This document shows positions 7,727-17,451 of a stretch of 64,000 bases of DNA, piece after piece; the first letter of the stretch is position 1; each line of letters begins with the position of its first letter. Position numbers and translations under genes: made by a program. The stretch comes from Gulosibacter sp. 10 (lineage in GTDB: Bacteria > Actinomycetota > Actinomycetes > Actinomycetales > Microbacteriaceae), in the NCBI RefSeq assembly GCF_900163695.1, contig NZ_FUIC01000020.1, positions 1 through 64,000 of the forward strand, read 5' to 3'. The notes under the pieces are model-generated. The model searched no databases. It saw only the letters and a program-made list of their open reading frames with translations, and was not told where the DNA came from.

Positions 7727-9073
7727 ATGACCACCAACCAGCCGACCTCCGACAGCAGCTACGCGCCGAACGAAGAAGCCGACCTCGACCAGAACGGCGT
7801 CAACGAGACCATCTCCGTGGACGCCGACGGAGACGGCGCGATCGACACCCAGCTCGTGGACAACAACAGCGACGGCCTGACCGACTACGCCACGCTCGAC
7901 ACCGACGGCGACGGCTACGCGGAGACCACCATGCTCGACACCGACGGGGACGGCGAGCTCGACACCGTGCTGGTCGACGGCGACGGCGACGGCTACGCCG
8001 ACGAGGCCTACACCATGGACCAGGACGGCAACGTCACGGACGTGACCGACAACCCCGCCGACCCGAACGGCGGCGCCGACCAGGTCGACTACGACTCGGG
8101 CGCGCCGGACACGGGCGCCCCCGACGCCACCGACTCCCCCTCGAGCAACGCCGAGGGCTACGACGCGGACGGCGACGGCTACGAGGAGACCACGCTCGTC
8201 GACAACGACGGCGACGGCTACCCCGAGGAGATCCACGTCGACAGCGACGGCGACGGCCAGACCGACCTCATCGACTACGACTACGACCAGGACGGCACGA
8301 CCGACGAGGTGATCGTCGACACCGACGACGACGGCTCCTTCGACACGACCTATGTGCCGGACGAGCAGGGCAACCTCGTCGAGGCGGACGGCGGATCGGG
8401 CGCGGGCGCGCCGGACTCGAGCGCGCCGGACGCGGACGCCGACACCACCAACGTCAGCGACCCCGGCACGGGCGGCGAGTCGCAGTACTCGGAGTCGGAG
8501 CTCACGGAGGACCACGACGGCGACGGCGTCAACGACGCCGGCTACTTCGACCTCGACGGCGACGGCACCGACGACACCTACGGCGTGGACAACGACGGCG
8601 ACGGCCTCATCGACGAGGCCGTGATCGACACGGACGGCGACGGCGTGTACGACACCTACGCGGTGGACACCGACGGCGACGGCGTGCTCGACTCCTCGGA
8701 GCCGGTCGACGGCGGCGCCGCGGACGGCGCGAGCGCGGACCCGGTGAGCAACGACACCGGCTACTCCGACGACGCGGGCTCCACCGGCGGGGTCGAGAAC
8801 CCCTACGGCGGCACCGAGTACGACACGGACGGCGACGGCATCGCCGACACCGTGGGCTACGACACCGACGGCGACGGCATCGAGGACTCGTTCATCACCG
8901 ACTCGGACGGCGACGGCATGCCCGACGCGGTGCACGTGGACGTCGACGGCGACGGCGTCATGGACGCGTCCGCCTACGACACCGACGGCGACGGGGTACT
9001 CGACTCCTACGACACCGACGGCGACGGCGCGGTCGACGCCTACGACATGGACGGCGACGGCGTCATCGACTGA
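7727..9073 (+). CDS. DxDGDG-repeat acidic protein 3 (putative calcium-binding)
   Basis: The longest of the three, 448 residues, with about 23 repeats in four blocks, the last running to the C-terminus (DMDGDGVID). Linkers are rich in Asp, Ser, Gly and Pro (for example SGAPDTGAPDATDS). Several units have Asn or Gln at the first loop positions (DNNSDG, DLDQNG), a sign of drift. There is no signal peptide, membrane helix, cysteine or anchor motif. TTAGGA stands before the ATG. The gene has its own ECF-type promoter and is followed by a strong hairpin, so the co-regulated cluster appears to end here. Calcium binding is expected from the loop pattern; the biological role is open. Confidence 0.8.
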   Translation: MTTNQPTSDSSYAPNEEADLDQNGVNETISVDADGDGAIDTQLVDNNSDGLTDYATLDTDGDGYAETTMLDTDGDGELDTVLVDGDGDGYADEAYTMDQDGNVTDVTDNPADPNGGADQVDYDSGAPDTGAPDATDSPSSNAEGYDADGDGYEETTLVDNDGDGYPEEIHVDSDGDGQTDLIDYDYDQDGTTDEVIVDTDDDGSFDTTYVPDEQGNLVEADGGSGAGAPDSSAPDADADTTNVSDPGTGGESQYSESELTEDHDGDGVNDAGYFDLDGDGTDDTYGVDNDGDGLIDEAVIDTDGDGVYDTYAVDTDGDGVLDSSEPVDGGAADGASADPVSNDTGYSDDAGSTGGVENPYGGTEYDTDGDGIADTVGYDTDGDGIEDSFITDSDGDGMPDAVHVDVDGDGVMDASAYDTDGDGVLDSYDTDGDGAVDAYDMDGDGVID

Positions 9074-9096
9074 CCGCCACGACCGATTCGGTCCCG

Positions 9097-9146
9097 CCGC
9101 GTGCGCGGCCGGATGACTCTCGGCAGTCGTCCGGCCGCGCACGCGG
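9097..9146. terminator. Very stable hairpin ending the DxDGDG cluster
   Basis: A perfect 17-base inverted repeat (9097-9113 with 9130-9146). Five more pairs, one of them G-T, can form inside, leaving a six-base loop CTCGGC. There is no T-run after it, so it is either a Rho-independent terminator of the GC-rich actinobacterial kind or an RNA-stability element between genes three and four. Confidence 0.55.
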
Positions 9147-9191
9147 CACCAGCAGCCACACGCACACTCTTCCGCAGAAGGAGCCACGACC

Positions 9192-9875
9192 ATGGTCAGC
9201 ACCAACCCCGACGCCGGCACGAACGCCGAGGAACCGATCCTCGGCGCTCCCCCCGCGCTCTCGGACGCGCAGTGGGACGGCATGCTGACCACGGCCTTCG
9301 AGGCGCCCCCGGGATTCGCCGACGGCATCGTCGACCTGTTCGAGGGCACCGAGAGCGCCGGCACGGAGAACTCCGACGCCGAGGCGATCGATGCCGAGAG
9401 CATCGCGCCGGATTTTACGGAGCTGGGCGGCGGCGTCGGCCAGGAGTCGACCGCGGACGCCGGGATCGACGTGTCCGGCACGGACGGGGCCGAGGACGAG
9501 CAGCTCATCGACCTCAACGAGGAGGACGGCGGGGCGGCCCCGGCCGAGGAGGCCGGTGACGACGCCGACGCGATCTCGCCGGTCGGGCTCGACGAGGTGA
9601 ACGAGGGCATGGCCTCCGAGGAGGCCTCGGACGAGGAGATCGACCACTCCGCGCTCGAGGACGACGCGCCCGAGGAGAGCGGCGACGAGGGCGCCTTCGG
9701 CTTCGAGGACGCCGCGTTCGACGACTCCGTCATGACCGACGACGCGGATGCGCTCGCGGACGACGCCGGGATCGACGGCGAGGAGCTGGACGGCTCGGGC
9801 TTCGACGACGCGGTGGTCGAGGACGGCGCGGACGGCGGATTCGACGCCGGCGGCGCCGAGGGCATCGAGCTCTAG
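9192..9875 (+). CDS. Highly acidic hypothetical protein without DxDGDG repeats
   Basis: 227 residues, strongly acidic and apparently disordered. Near the N-terminus it has a motif ALSDAQWDGMLTTAFEAP followed by GFADGIVDLFEG. Short LSDxxWDxM segments of this kind occur in small actinobacterial proteins of unknown role. The rest alternates Asp/Glu with Ala/Gly and ends in EGIEL. No signal peptide, helix or cysteine is visible. AGAAGGAG precedes the ATG. It lacks the ECF-type promoter of the three genes before it and is separated from them by a hairpin, so it may be regulated differently. Its stop overlaps the convergent ogt stop by four bases. Confidence 0.65.
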   Translation: MVSTNPDAGTNAEEPILGAPPALSDAQWDGMLTTAFEAPPGFADGIVDLFEGTESAGTENSDAEAIDAESIAPDFTELGGGVGQESTADAGIDVSGTDGAEDEQLIDLNEEDGGAAPAEEAGDDADAISPVGLDEVNEGMASEEASDEEIDHSALEDDAPEESGDEGAFGFEDAAFDDSVMTDDADALADDAGIDGEELDGSGFDDAVVEDGADGGFDAGGAEGIEL

Positions 9876-10402
9876 CCCGCCCGGGACCAGCCCGCCTGGG
9901 ACACCGCGCGGCGCTCGAGCTCGATCAGCTCGCGCTTGAGCTCGACGCCGCCCCCGCCCGACACGCCCCGGCCGTACAGGCCGGGGCTTCCGTCTGCGCG
10001 GATGATGCGATGGCACGGGGTGAGCAGCGGCAGCGGATTCTTCGCGCAGGCGCTGCCCACCGCGCGGGCCGCCCGCGGCCGCTGCAGGATGTCGGCGAGC
10101 TCGCCGTAGCCGCAGGTCTCGCCGTACGGCACGGTGCGCAGGCCGCGCTGCACCTCCCCCGCGAACCCGGGCGAGCGGTGCACGCCGTCGAGCGGCACCT
10201 CGAACTCGCGCCGCTCCCCGCGCAGGTACTCCTCGAGCTCCCGCTGAGCCCGGTCGAGCAGCGCGTTCTCGGCCTCCGAGCCCGGCCGGCTCGCGAATCC
10301 GAGCGGGAAGTCCCCCGGCAGCCAGACGCGCGCGATGCCGCGCTCGGTGGCCTCGAGCCCGAGCTCCCCGATCTCGCTGTCGAAGCGGCGGTACCCGGTC
10401 AT
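9872..10402 (-). CDS. ogt: Methylated-DNA--protein-cysteine methyltransferase
   Basis: 176 residues. It repairs O6-methylguanine by moving the alkyl group to its own cysteine. The active-site motif PCHRI is at 129-133 with Cys130. Before it lies the helix-turn-helix region VPYGETCGYGELADIL, with the Arg-rich stretch RPRAARAVG. The C-terminal GLYGRG region carries the usual post-active-site Gly residues. The N-terminal domain is present, so this is the full Ogt form. Its ATG overlaps the stop of the carbonic anhydrase gene by four bases (ATGA), giving a two-gene unit. Confidence 0.9.
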   Translation of the reverse strand: MTGYRRFDSEIGELGLEATERGIARVWLPGDFPLGFASRPGSEAENALLDRAQRELEEYLRGERREFEVPLDGVHRSPGFAGEVQRGLRTVPYGETCGYGELADILQRPRAARAVGSACAKNPLPLLTPCHRIIRADGSPGLYGRGVSGGGGVELKRELIELERRAVSQAGWSRAG

Positions 10403-10890
10403 TCCGGCAGCACCTCGCGCAGCCGACCCGTCTCGACGTCGGCCACGAAGCCGCGCACCTGCTTGTGCTCGATGAACGGCGACTGCGTGATGCGCCGCAT
10501 CGATTCGCGCACGCTCGCGTCGACGTCCTTGAAGGACTCGGCCTTCCAGTGGGCGCGGGCGCCGGTCTCGTGCATCAGCAGGTCGTCGAACTCGTCCTCG
10601 GAGAACGTGGAGAGGCCGCAGTTCGTGTGGTGGATGAGCACGATCTCGCGCGTGCCCAGCATGCGCTGCGAGATGGTGAGAGACCGGATCATGTCATCGG
10701 TGATCACGCCGCCCGCGTTGCGGATGATGTGCGCCTCGCCGAGCTCGAGCCCGAGCAGGCCGAAGATCCGCAGGCGCGAGTCCATGCACGCGACCACGGC
10801 CACCCGCTTCGAGGGGCGCAGCGGCATCGGACCGGGGTAGGTGCGGGCGTACTCCGCATTGGCGGCGAGCATTTCGTCGGCGAACGACAT
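10399..10890 (-). CDS. Beta-class carbonic anhydrase
   Basis: 163 residues. It interconverts carbon dioxide and bicarbonate. The zinc ligands of the beta class are visible: Cys35 in ACMDSRL (with the Asp37/Arg39 dyad), His88 and Cys91 in IHHTNCGL. The length is that of the short, cytoplasmic beta-CA type of actinobacteria. GAGGT stands upstream of the chosen ATG. It is translationally coupled to ogt (ATGA overlap); the reason for pairing the two is not obvious. Confidence 0.9.
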   Translation of the reverse strand: MSFADEMLAANAEYARTYPGPMPLRPSKRVAVVACMDSRLRIFGLLGLELGEAHIIRNAGGVITDDMIRSLTISQRMLGTREIVLIHHTNCGLSTFSEDEFDDLLMHETGARAHWKAESFKDVDASVRESMRRITQSPFIEHKQVRGFVADVETGRLREVLPE

Positions 10891-10943
10891 GGGCGACCTC
10901 GTTTCGTATCGCTCCGAGTCTATGCCCGCGCGGGGCCCGGGCG

Positions 10944-11876
10944 TCACGGATGCAGCAGGAGCGTCGCGAGCAGGATCACCGGCACCGACAGCACCGTCGT
11001 GAGCAGGATGGACTCCTGCGCGAGCGAGACCCCGACCCGGTAGGTCGCCGCGTAGGTGTAGATGTTCTGCGCCGAGGGGAGCGCCGCCGTGACGACCACG
11101 ACGAACAGCACGGGGCCGCTCATGCCGAAGACGAAGGCGCCGAGCGCCCAGACGAGCACCGGATGCACGAACGCCTTGAGCCCGGTGGCGATGAGCACCT
11201 GCGCGCGGTCGTCGCCGCGCAGCGGGACGGCGTTGTCGCGGAGCGACATGCCGAAGGCGAGCAGCACGGCGGGCACCGCCATGGCCCCGACCAGGCCGAT
11301 GGGCTCGGCCACGAATTCGGGGACCGGCAGCCCGAGGACGTTGCAGAGGAGCCCCGCGAGGGCGCCGACCACCACGGGGTTCGTGAAGGGGCGCACGACG
11401 AGCTGCCACCACGGCAGCCGCCTGCCCTGCCGCGCCGCCGAGGAGACGTCGAGGATGCCGAGCATGATCGGGCAGAGGATGAGCTGCTGCACGAGCATCA
11501 CGGGCGCGATGAGCGAGCCGTCGCCGAGCAGGTACACCGCGATCGGGATGCCGAGGTTGCCGGAGTTCACGTAGCTCGCGGCCATGGCCCCGATCGTGGT
11601 CGGGCCGACGCCCCAGCGGCGCAGGCCGCCCACGAGGCCGTAGACGAACGCCATCGCGAGCATCCCGAGCGCCGTCAGCAGGAACTGATCGCTGAACAGC
11701 ACCGAGAGCTCGGCCTCGTACATGAGCCCGAACAGCAGCGCCGGGGTCGCGACGTGGAAGGCCAGGCCGTTGAGCACCTGCCGCCCGTGCGGCCCGAGCC
11801 ATCCCGTGCGCTCGATCACGGCGCCGATCGCGATGATGATGCCGATGACGCTGAAGCCCTCGAACACGCCGAGCAT
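10944..11876 (-). CDS. AEC-family (auxin efflux carrier-like) transporter
   Basis: 310 residues with about ten hydrophobic segments arranged as two halves of five, the AEC layout. It starts with FEGFSVIGIIIAIGAVIERT and has the Gly/Asn pair SYVNSGNLGIPIAVYLL, typical of the family. AEC proteins move organic acids or other anions across the cytoplasmic membrane. The substrate here cannot be told. AGGAGGGG lies before the ATG. It stands alone between the carbonic anhydrase and the response regulator, all on the minus strand. Confidence 0.85.
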   Translation of the reverse strand: MLGVFEGFSVIGIIIAIGAVIERTGWLGPHGRQVLNGLAFHVATPALLFGLMYEAELSVLFSDQFLLTALGMLAMAFVYGLVGGLRRWGVGPTTIGAMAASYVNSGNLGIPIAVYLLGDGSLIAPVMLVQQLILCPIMLGILDVSSAARQGRRLPWWQLVVRPFTNPVVVGALAGLLCNVLGLPVPEFVAEPIGLVGAMAVPAVLLAFGMSLRDNAVPLRGDDRAQVLIATGLKAFVHPVLVWALGAFVFGMSGPVLFVVVVTAALPSAQNIYTYAATYRVGVSLAQESILLTTVLSVPVILLATLLLHP

Positions 11877-11915
11877 GCCCGTCCCCTCCTCTGCCGCCCG
11901 GCGGGGCGGCGCCCG

Positions 11916-12638
11916 CTAGTCCCGGTAGCCCGACTGGAAGGCCCAGATGACGACGTGCACGCGGTCCGGGAGGTCGAGCTTGTCGAGGATCTTGCCGACG
12001 TGGGACTTCACCGTGACCTCGGCGAGGAACAGCGCGGCCGCGATCTGCGAGTTCGACTCCCCCTGCACGAGGTGGTCGAGCACCTCGCGCTCGCGCGCGG
12101 TGAGCGAGGCGAGCCTGGCGTCGCGCTCCGCGACGAGCCGGGCGCGTTCGGCCGAGCTCCCGCCGGCCGCCTCCGGCCCGGGCGCGGCCGCGTCGGGCGC
12201 CGCGAGTCGGCCGATGAGCGTGCGCGTCATCGAGGGGTCGATGATCGCGTTGCCGGCGTGCACCGTGTGGATCGCCCGCACGAGGTCCTCGCCCGGCGCA
12301 TCCTTGAGCAGGAAGCCCGAGGCGCCCGCCTGCAGCATCTGCAGCGCGAAGTCCTCGGAGTCGTAGGTCGTGAGCGCGATCACCCGGATGTCCTCGGCCT
12401 CGGCGGCGTGCTGCAGCAGCTTGCCCGTGGCCTCGATCCCGTCCATCACGGGCATGCGGACGTCCATGAGCACGATGTCGGGCCGAAGCCGCAGCGCGGC
12501 CTCGAGGCCGGCCCGGCCGTCCTCGGCCTTGCCGACCACCTCGATCACGGGGTCGGAGCCCGCGATGAGGGCGAGGCCCTCGCGCACGAGCGACTGGTCG
12601 TCGACGATGAGGACGCGGATGGGGGTTGATTCGCTCAT
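11916..12638 (-). CDS. NarL/FixJ-family response regulator
   Basis: 240 residues. The receiver domain has the acidic pocket VDDQ (13-15), the phosphorylation site Asp59 in DIVLMDVRMP, and Lys in FLLKDAPGEDLV. A LuxR-type HTH follows (LTAREREVLDHLVQGESNSQIAAAL with VTVKSHVGKILDKL, cut here by several residues). An Ala/Pro/Gly linker joins the two. It lies 59 bases downstream of the histidine kinase gene and is surely its partner. The divergent ABC/FtsX-type transporter is the likely target, a layout seen in many actinobacteria. Confidence 0.92.
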   Translation of the reverse strand: MSESTPIRVLIVDDQSLVREGLALIAGSDPVIEVVGKAEDGRAGLEAALRLRPDIVLMDVRMPVMDGIEATGKLLQHAAEAEDIRVIALTTYDSEDFALQMLQAGASGFLLKDAPGEDLVRAIHTVHAGNAIIDPSMTRTLIGRLAAPDAAAPGPEAAGGSSAERARLVAERDARLASLTAREREVLDHLVQGESNSQIAAALFLAEVTVKSHVGKILDKLDLPDRVHVVIWAFQSGYRD

Positions 12639-12697
12639 GACTCTTCACTCTAGAGGGGGTGGGAGCCGCGCGAGGCCGGGAGGCCGTCCGCGCGCGG

Positions 12698-13921
12698 TCA
12701 GGGGTAGGGCCAGGCCGCCTGGATCTGGAACACGTGCCCGGTCCGGGTGACGTCGATGCTGCCGTCGAAGATGGCCATGCGCTCGCGCATCCCCACGAGC
12801 CCGCGGCCGGAGCCGGAGCTCGCGGCCGCCTCCGCCTCGGGCGACGCCTCCCGGCCCGGCTCCGGCAGCTCGTTGAGCGTCGTGAGGGTGACCTTCTCCT
12901 CATCCCACACGAGGCGCATCTCGCAGCGCGCGCCCGGGGCGTGCTTGAGGATGTTCGTGATGGACTCCTGCGCGACGCGGTAGATCGCGAGCGAGAGCCC
13001 GCTCGGCAGCTCGCGCCGCTCGCCGAGCTCGGAGAACTCGATCGGCAGCCCGGCGAGCCGCGTGGTCTCGACGAGTTCGCCGATGTCCCCGGCGCCCTGC
13101 GTGGGGCGCTCGTCCTGCGGCGAGTCCACCTGCCTGAGCAGGAGCTTCACGTCCCCGAGCGCCGAGCGCGAGGCCTCCGAGATCTTCGCGAAGAGCCGGT
13201 TCGAGAACTCGGAGCCCGGCTGCTTCGTGCCCATCCGGCCGCCCTCGGCGAGCGTGAGGATGGAGGCGAGGGAGTGCGCGATGATGTCGTGCATCTCGCG
13301 GGCGATGCGGGCGCGCTCGTCGGTGACCGCGAGCTCCGCGAGCCGGTGGGCGTCGCGCTCGAGCAGGTCGGCCCGCTCGCGCTGCCGCATGACGTCGGTG
13401 AACTGGCTGCGGCGGAGCATGCCGAGCGCCCAGGCCGCGAGGAAGGCGACGGCGCAGACGCCGGAGATCATCACGAACTGGATGAACACCTCCGGGCCGA
13501 CCGTGGGGTCGATGATCCCCCCGAACCAGCTGCCCGCGTTCGGGAACCAGCCGAAGAACAGCTGACCGGCCATGAGCACGAGCGCGAGCAGGAGCGGCAC
13601 GAAGCCGTAGAAGCGCATCCGAGCCGGCCCGAAGGCCGCCACGCTGTGGACGCCCACGAGCACGACCATGTCGGCCACCATCTGGAACTCGTCGACCAGC
13701 GCGTAGGTCGTGCCCGCGAGCACCGTGGAGAGCCACAGCAGGGTGAGCGGCGCGACCCGGCGGAGCACGATCAGCATCAGCGCTATCGAGGACAGCGGCG
13801 TGCCCATCGGCGAGGTGAACAGCATCACGAACACGACCGGGAAGGCCGCGAGCGTGCCGAGCGCGTCCATGAGCAGCACCCGGAGGGGGCGCTCGTGGCT
13901 CGCGATGAAGCTGTCCTGCAT
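12698..13921 (-). CDS. Sensor histidine kinase (HisKA_3 family)
   Basis: 407 residues when started at ATG 13921, with GGAG just before it. About six membrane helices fill the first 165 residues without a large outside domain, so the signal is probably sensed in the membrane. The dimerisation/phosphotransfer segment RIAREMHDIIAHSL carries His211. The ATPase domain includes YRVAQESITNILKHA and GRGLVGMRERM. The cognate regulator follows. Kinases of this design next to ABC transporters often detect envelope stress or antimicrobial peptides, but nothing here proves the ligand. An upstream extension to 13996 is open but would overlap the control region. Confidence 0.9.
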   Translation of the reverse strand: MQDSFIASHERPLRVLLMDALGTLAAFPVVFVMLFTSPMGTPLSSIALMLIVLRRVAPLTLLWLSTVLAGTTYALVDEFQMVADMVVLVGVHSVAAFGPARMRFYGFVPLLLALVLMAGQLFFGWFPNAGSWFGGIIDPTVGPEVFIQFVMISGVCAVAFLAAWALGMLRRSQFTDVMRQRERADLLERDAHRLAELAVTDERARIAREMHDIIAHSLASILTLAEGGRMGTKQPGSEFSNRLFAKISEASRSALGDVKLLLRQVDSPQDERPTQGAGDIGELVETTRLAGLPIEFSELGERRELPSGLSLAIYRVAQESITNILKHAPGARCEMRLVWDEEKVTLTTLNELPEPGREASPEAEAAASSGSGRGLVGMRERMAIFDGSIDVTRTGHVFQIQAAWPYP

Positions 13922-13973
13922 GGCTCCAATCGTAGGAGCCGCGCTCCGGGCGCGCGCACCTCCGAAGGTATGG

Positions 13974-14015
13974 GGTGCGAGACACCATCGCACCATGTGC
14001 GGCGCCCCGCCGCAC
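13974..14015. promoter_or_regulatory. Two inverted repeats in the kinase/ABC divergent control region
   Basis: GGTGCGA (13974-13980) pairs with TCGCACC (13988-13994), and GTGCGGCG (13997-14004) pairs with CGCCGCAC (14008-14015). A -10-like TAGATT follows at 14019. They are candidate operators for the response regulator, or hairpins in the leader. Symmetry is the only evidence. Confidence 0.35.
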
Positions 14016-14057
14016 TCCTAGATTCGGTGACGTCATCCGGAATCGAAGGAGCGAATC

Positions 14058-14821
<764 letters not shown>

Positions 14822-14825
<4 letters not shown>

Positions 14826-17269
14826 GCGCCGCGCTCGGCCTGGCCGGCACGCAGATCCGCCGCAGCCCTCGCAAGGTGCTCGCGGTGCTGCTCGCGGCGC
14901 TCCTCAGCGCGATGGCGATCATGGCCACCGGCACGTTCATCCGCACCATGAACGCGCAGCTCGAGACGGAGCTCGCCGCGCCGGTGACCAACGCCGACGC
15001 GGTGGTGCGCGTCCCCGGCGGCGACCTCGCGCCGGTGCTCGAGCAGCTCGAGGCGGTCCCCGAGGTCGCGGCCGCGGATCCGCACGCGCTCGGCTTCGCG
15101 GAGGCGCGCGTCGACGGCGTGGAGAAGAGCGTGCAGGTCTACGGCATCCCCGACGCCGAGTCGCTGCGCTGGATGACCCTCGCCTCGGGCGAATGGCCCG
15201 GCGCGGACGAGGCGGTGGCCTCGCAGGCCACGCTCGACCGCCTCGGGCTGGCCGTGGGCGACGAGTTCCCGCTGACGGGCCTCTACGACCCCGAGAGCGC
15301 CACCACCGCCGTGATCTCCGGCGTCGTGGAGCTGCCCGACGGCGCCGAGGGCTCCACCGGCTACCTCTACGCCGATCAGGCCACCGCCGCGGGCTTCGCG
15401 TCGAGCGACGAGATCCTCGTCCAGGCGGCCGACGGGGTGGCCGAGGACGCGCTCGTGGCGGCGCTCGAGGCGGACGGGCTGGAGGCGGTCACCTCCTCGC
15501 AGTACATCGCCGAGATGATCGACACCCTCGCCGGCGGCAGCGACGTGCTCGCCACCGTGTTCATGATCTTCGTCGCGATCGCCCTGCTGGCGGCCTCGAT
15601 GGTGATCCGCAACACCTTCCAGGTGCTGCTCGCGCAGCGGCTGCGGGAGAACGGGCTGCTGCGCCTCATCGGCGCCACCGGCACGCAGATCCAGCGGGTC
15701 GTGCTCGCGGAGGCGCTGCTGCTCGGGCTCCTCGGCGGCGTGCTGGGCGTCGCGGTCGGATTCGGCCTCGGCTGGGGCATCGCCGCGATCGCGGGCAGCG
15801 CGGGCGCGGGCGTGAGCTTCGGCGCGGGCTGGGCGATCGCCGCGCTCGGCGTGACGGTGGCGGTGACGGTGCTCGCGGCATGGGCTCCCGCGCGCAGCGC
15901 GAGCCGGCTCGCGCCCATGGCGGCCCTGCGGGCCTCCTCCACGACCGACCGGGAGTCGAAGGGGCGCCGCCTCGGCTCGTGGATCACGGGGGCCGTCATC
16001 ACCGCGATCGGCGCGGCGGCGGTCTTCGTCTCGGGCTTCTTCCAGAACATGCTGCTGCTCATCCCCTCGGGGCTGGTGCTCGCCCTCGGCCTGATCATCC
16101 TCGTCCCGCTGCTCGTGACCGTGCTCATGCCCCTCATCGCGCGGATGACCTCGGGCGGCGGCACCGTCGCGAAGCTCGCCGGCGAGAACCTCGTGCGCAC
16201 CTCGCGGCGCACCGGCACCGTCGTGCTCGCCATCGCGCTGGGCGGTTCGCTCGTGATCGCGATGCTCACGGCGCTGCAGTCGGCGTCGGCGAGCCTGCAG
16301 GCGAGCCTCGCCTCGCAGGCCCCCGTGGACACCGTGGTCGCCACGCGCGACGACGCGGCGCTGCCGGAGGCGGTGATCGACGAGGTCGAGGCCCTCGAGG
16401 TCGTCGACTCCTCGGGCGTGGCGTCCTCGAGCCTGATCGAGACCTCCTCCACGCAGGTGTTCGTGGACTCGGTGATCGCGGCGCCCGCCGACTGGCTCGC
16501 GGCGAACGACCTCGAGATCGCCCCCGGCGAGCTGCTCGTGCCCGGCTGGGCGGTCGAGGGCGAGGAGGTGGACGGCACCACCGCCGAGTTCGCGGTGCCC
16601 GGCGGGGAGGCCGTCCCGCTCACCGTACGCGTCTCGCCGATCGCCGATACGGTGCAGCCGCAGTCCGCGATGAGCTACGAGGCGGTGGTCTCCCCCGAGA
16701 CCGCGGCGCAGCTCGGCGGGACCTTCACGCCCGACCAGATCTGGCTCTCGGCGGCCGACGGCAAGGCCTCGGAGCTCATGACCGCCCTCGACGACCTCGA
16801 GAGCGAGTTCGCCGAGATCGAGAGCTACGGCTCGCTGCAGACGATCCAGCTCTACGAGCAGGTGTTCCAGGTGGTCGCGGCGTTCGTGCTCGCGATGCTC
16901 GCGCTCACCGTGATCATCTCGGCGATCGGGCTCGCGAGCGTGGTGGCCCTCGCCGTCGCGGAGCGCGGCCGCGAGATCGCGCTGCTGCGAGCGCTCGGCC
17001 TCACCCGGGGCCGGACCCGGCTCATGGTCGTGGTCGAATCGGTCTCGCTCGCACTCGTCGGCGCGGCATTCTCGCTGGTCATCGGCATTCCGCTCGGAAT
17101 TGCGGCGACGTTCGCGGCCTTCCCCGAGCAGTATGTCGCGATCTCGCTGCCCTGGCCCGGAATTGCGATGGTGATCGGCGTGGCCCTCGGTCTCGGCATT
17201 CTTGCGGGAGTCGGCCCCGCGGGAAGGGCGGCCCGCATCGCCCCCGCCCAGGGATTGGCCGCCGAATAG
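14822..17269 (+). CDS. ABC transporter permease with two FtsX domains
   Basis: 815 residues. The first helix (about 20-45) is followed by an outside domain, then three helices of the first FtsX domain (about 240-360), a further pair of helices (about 395-440), a second outside domain, and three helices at the C-terminus (from about 680). This is the large fused form common in actinobacteria, unlike the single MacB. It probably exports a peptide, lipid or antibiotic, or relays envelope stress. Coding density and GC match the neighbours, except that the last 80 bases and the spacer after it become poorer in GC. Confidence 0.9.
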
Positions 17270-17338
17270 CCGAAAGCGGGGGCGCGGTTCCTGTGAATCG
17301 GATTGGACTGACGATTATTCCTATTGCTATGTTTGCTA

Positions 17339-17357
17339 TTCAGTAATGCATACTGAA
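17339..17357. promoter_or_regulatory. Perfect palindromic site upstream of lsr2
   Basis: TTCAGTA (17339-17345), centre ATGCA, TACTGAA (17351-17357). It sits in an AT-rich stretch (about 17300-17360) about 95 bases before the lsr2 ATG. It could be an operator or an Lsr2 autoregulation zone, since Lsr2 prefers AT-rich DNA. Confidence 0.4.
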
Positions 17358-17451
17358 CACTGTGGGAAGTCGACGTCCGGCCGAATCACTGGAACCGCCG
17401 TCCCCGATCGTTCATCATCCGCCTATTCGCACACCGATACAGGAGCTCCCC

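Larger units (their letters stand above)
5632..9070 (+). repeat. 39-base coding repeats of the DxDGDG genes
   Basis: Across three genes, units of about 39 bases recur around the core GACACCGACGGCGACGGC. Each encodes one 13-residue calcium-loop-like repeat. I count about 14, 18 and 23 units in the three genes, broken into blocks by acidic linkers. They are in frame and degenerate at third positions, so they are coding repeats rather than a CRISPR or satellite. Such arrays can recombine, which may explain the differing copy numbers. Confidence 0.75.

Noticed and set aside
5632-9070. CRISPR-like array of short regular repeats
   Set aside because: The repeats are in frame, vary at third codon positions, have no unique spacers of even length, and encode the DxDGDG loops.
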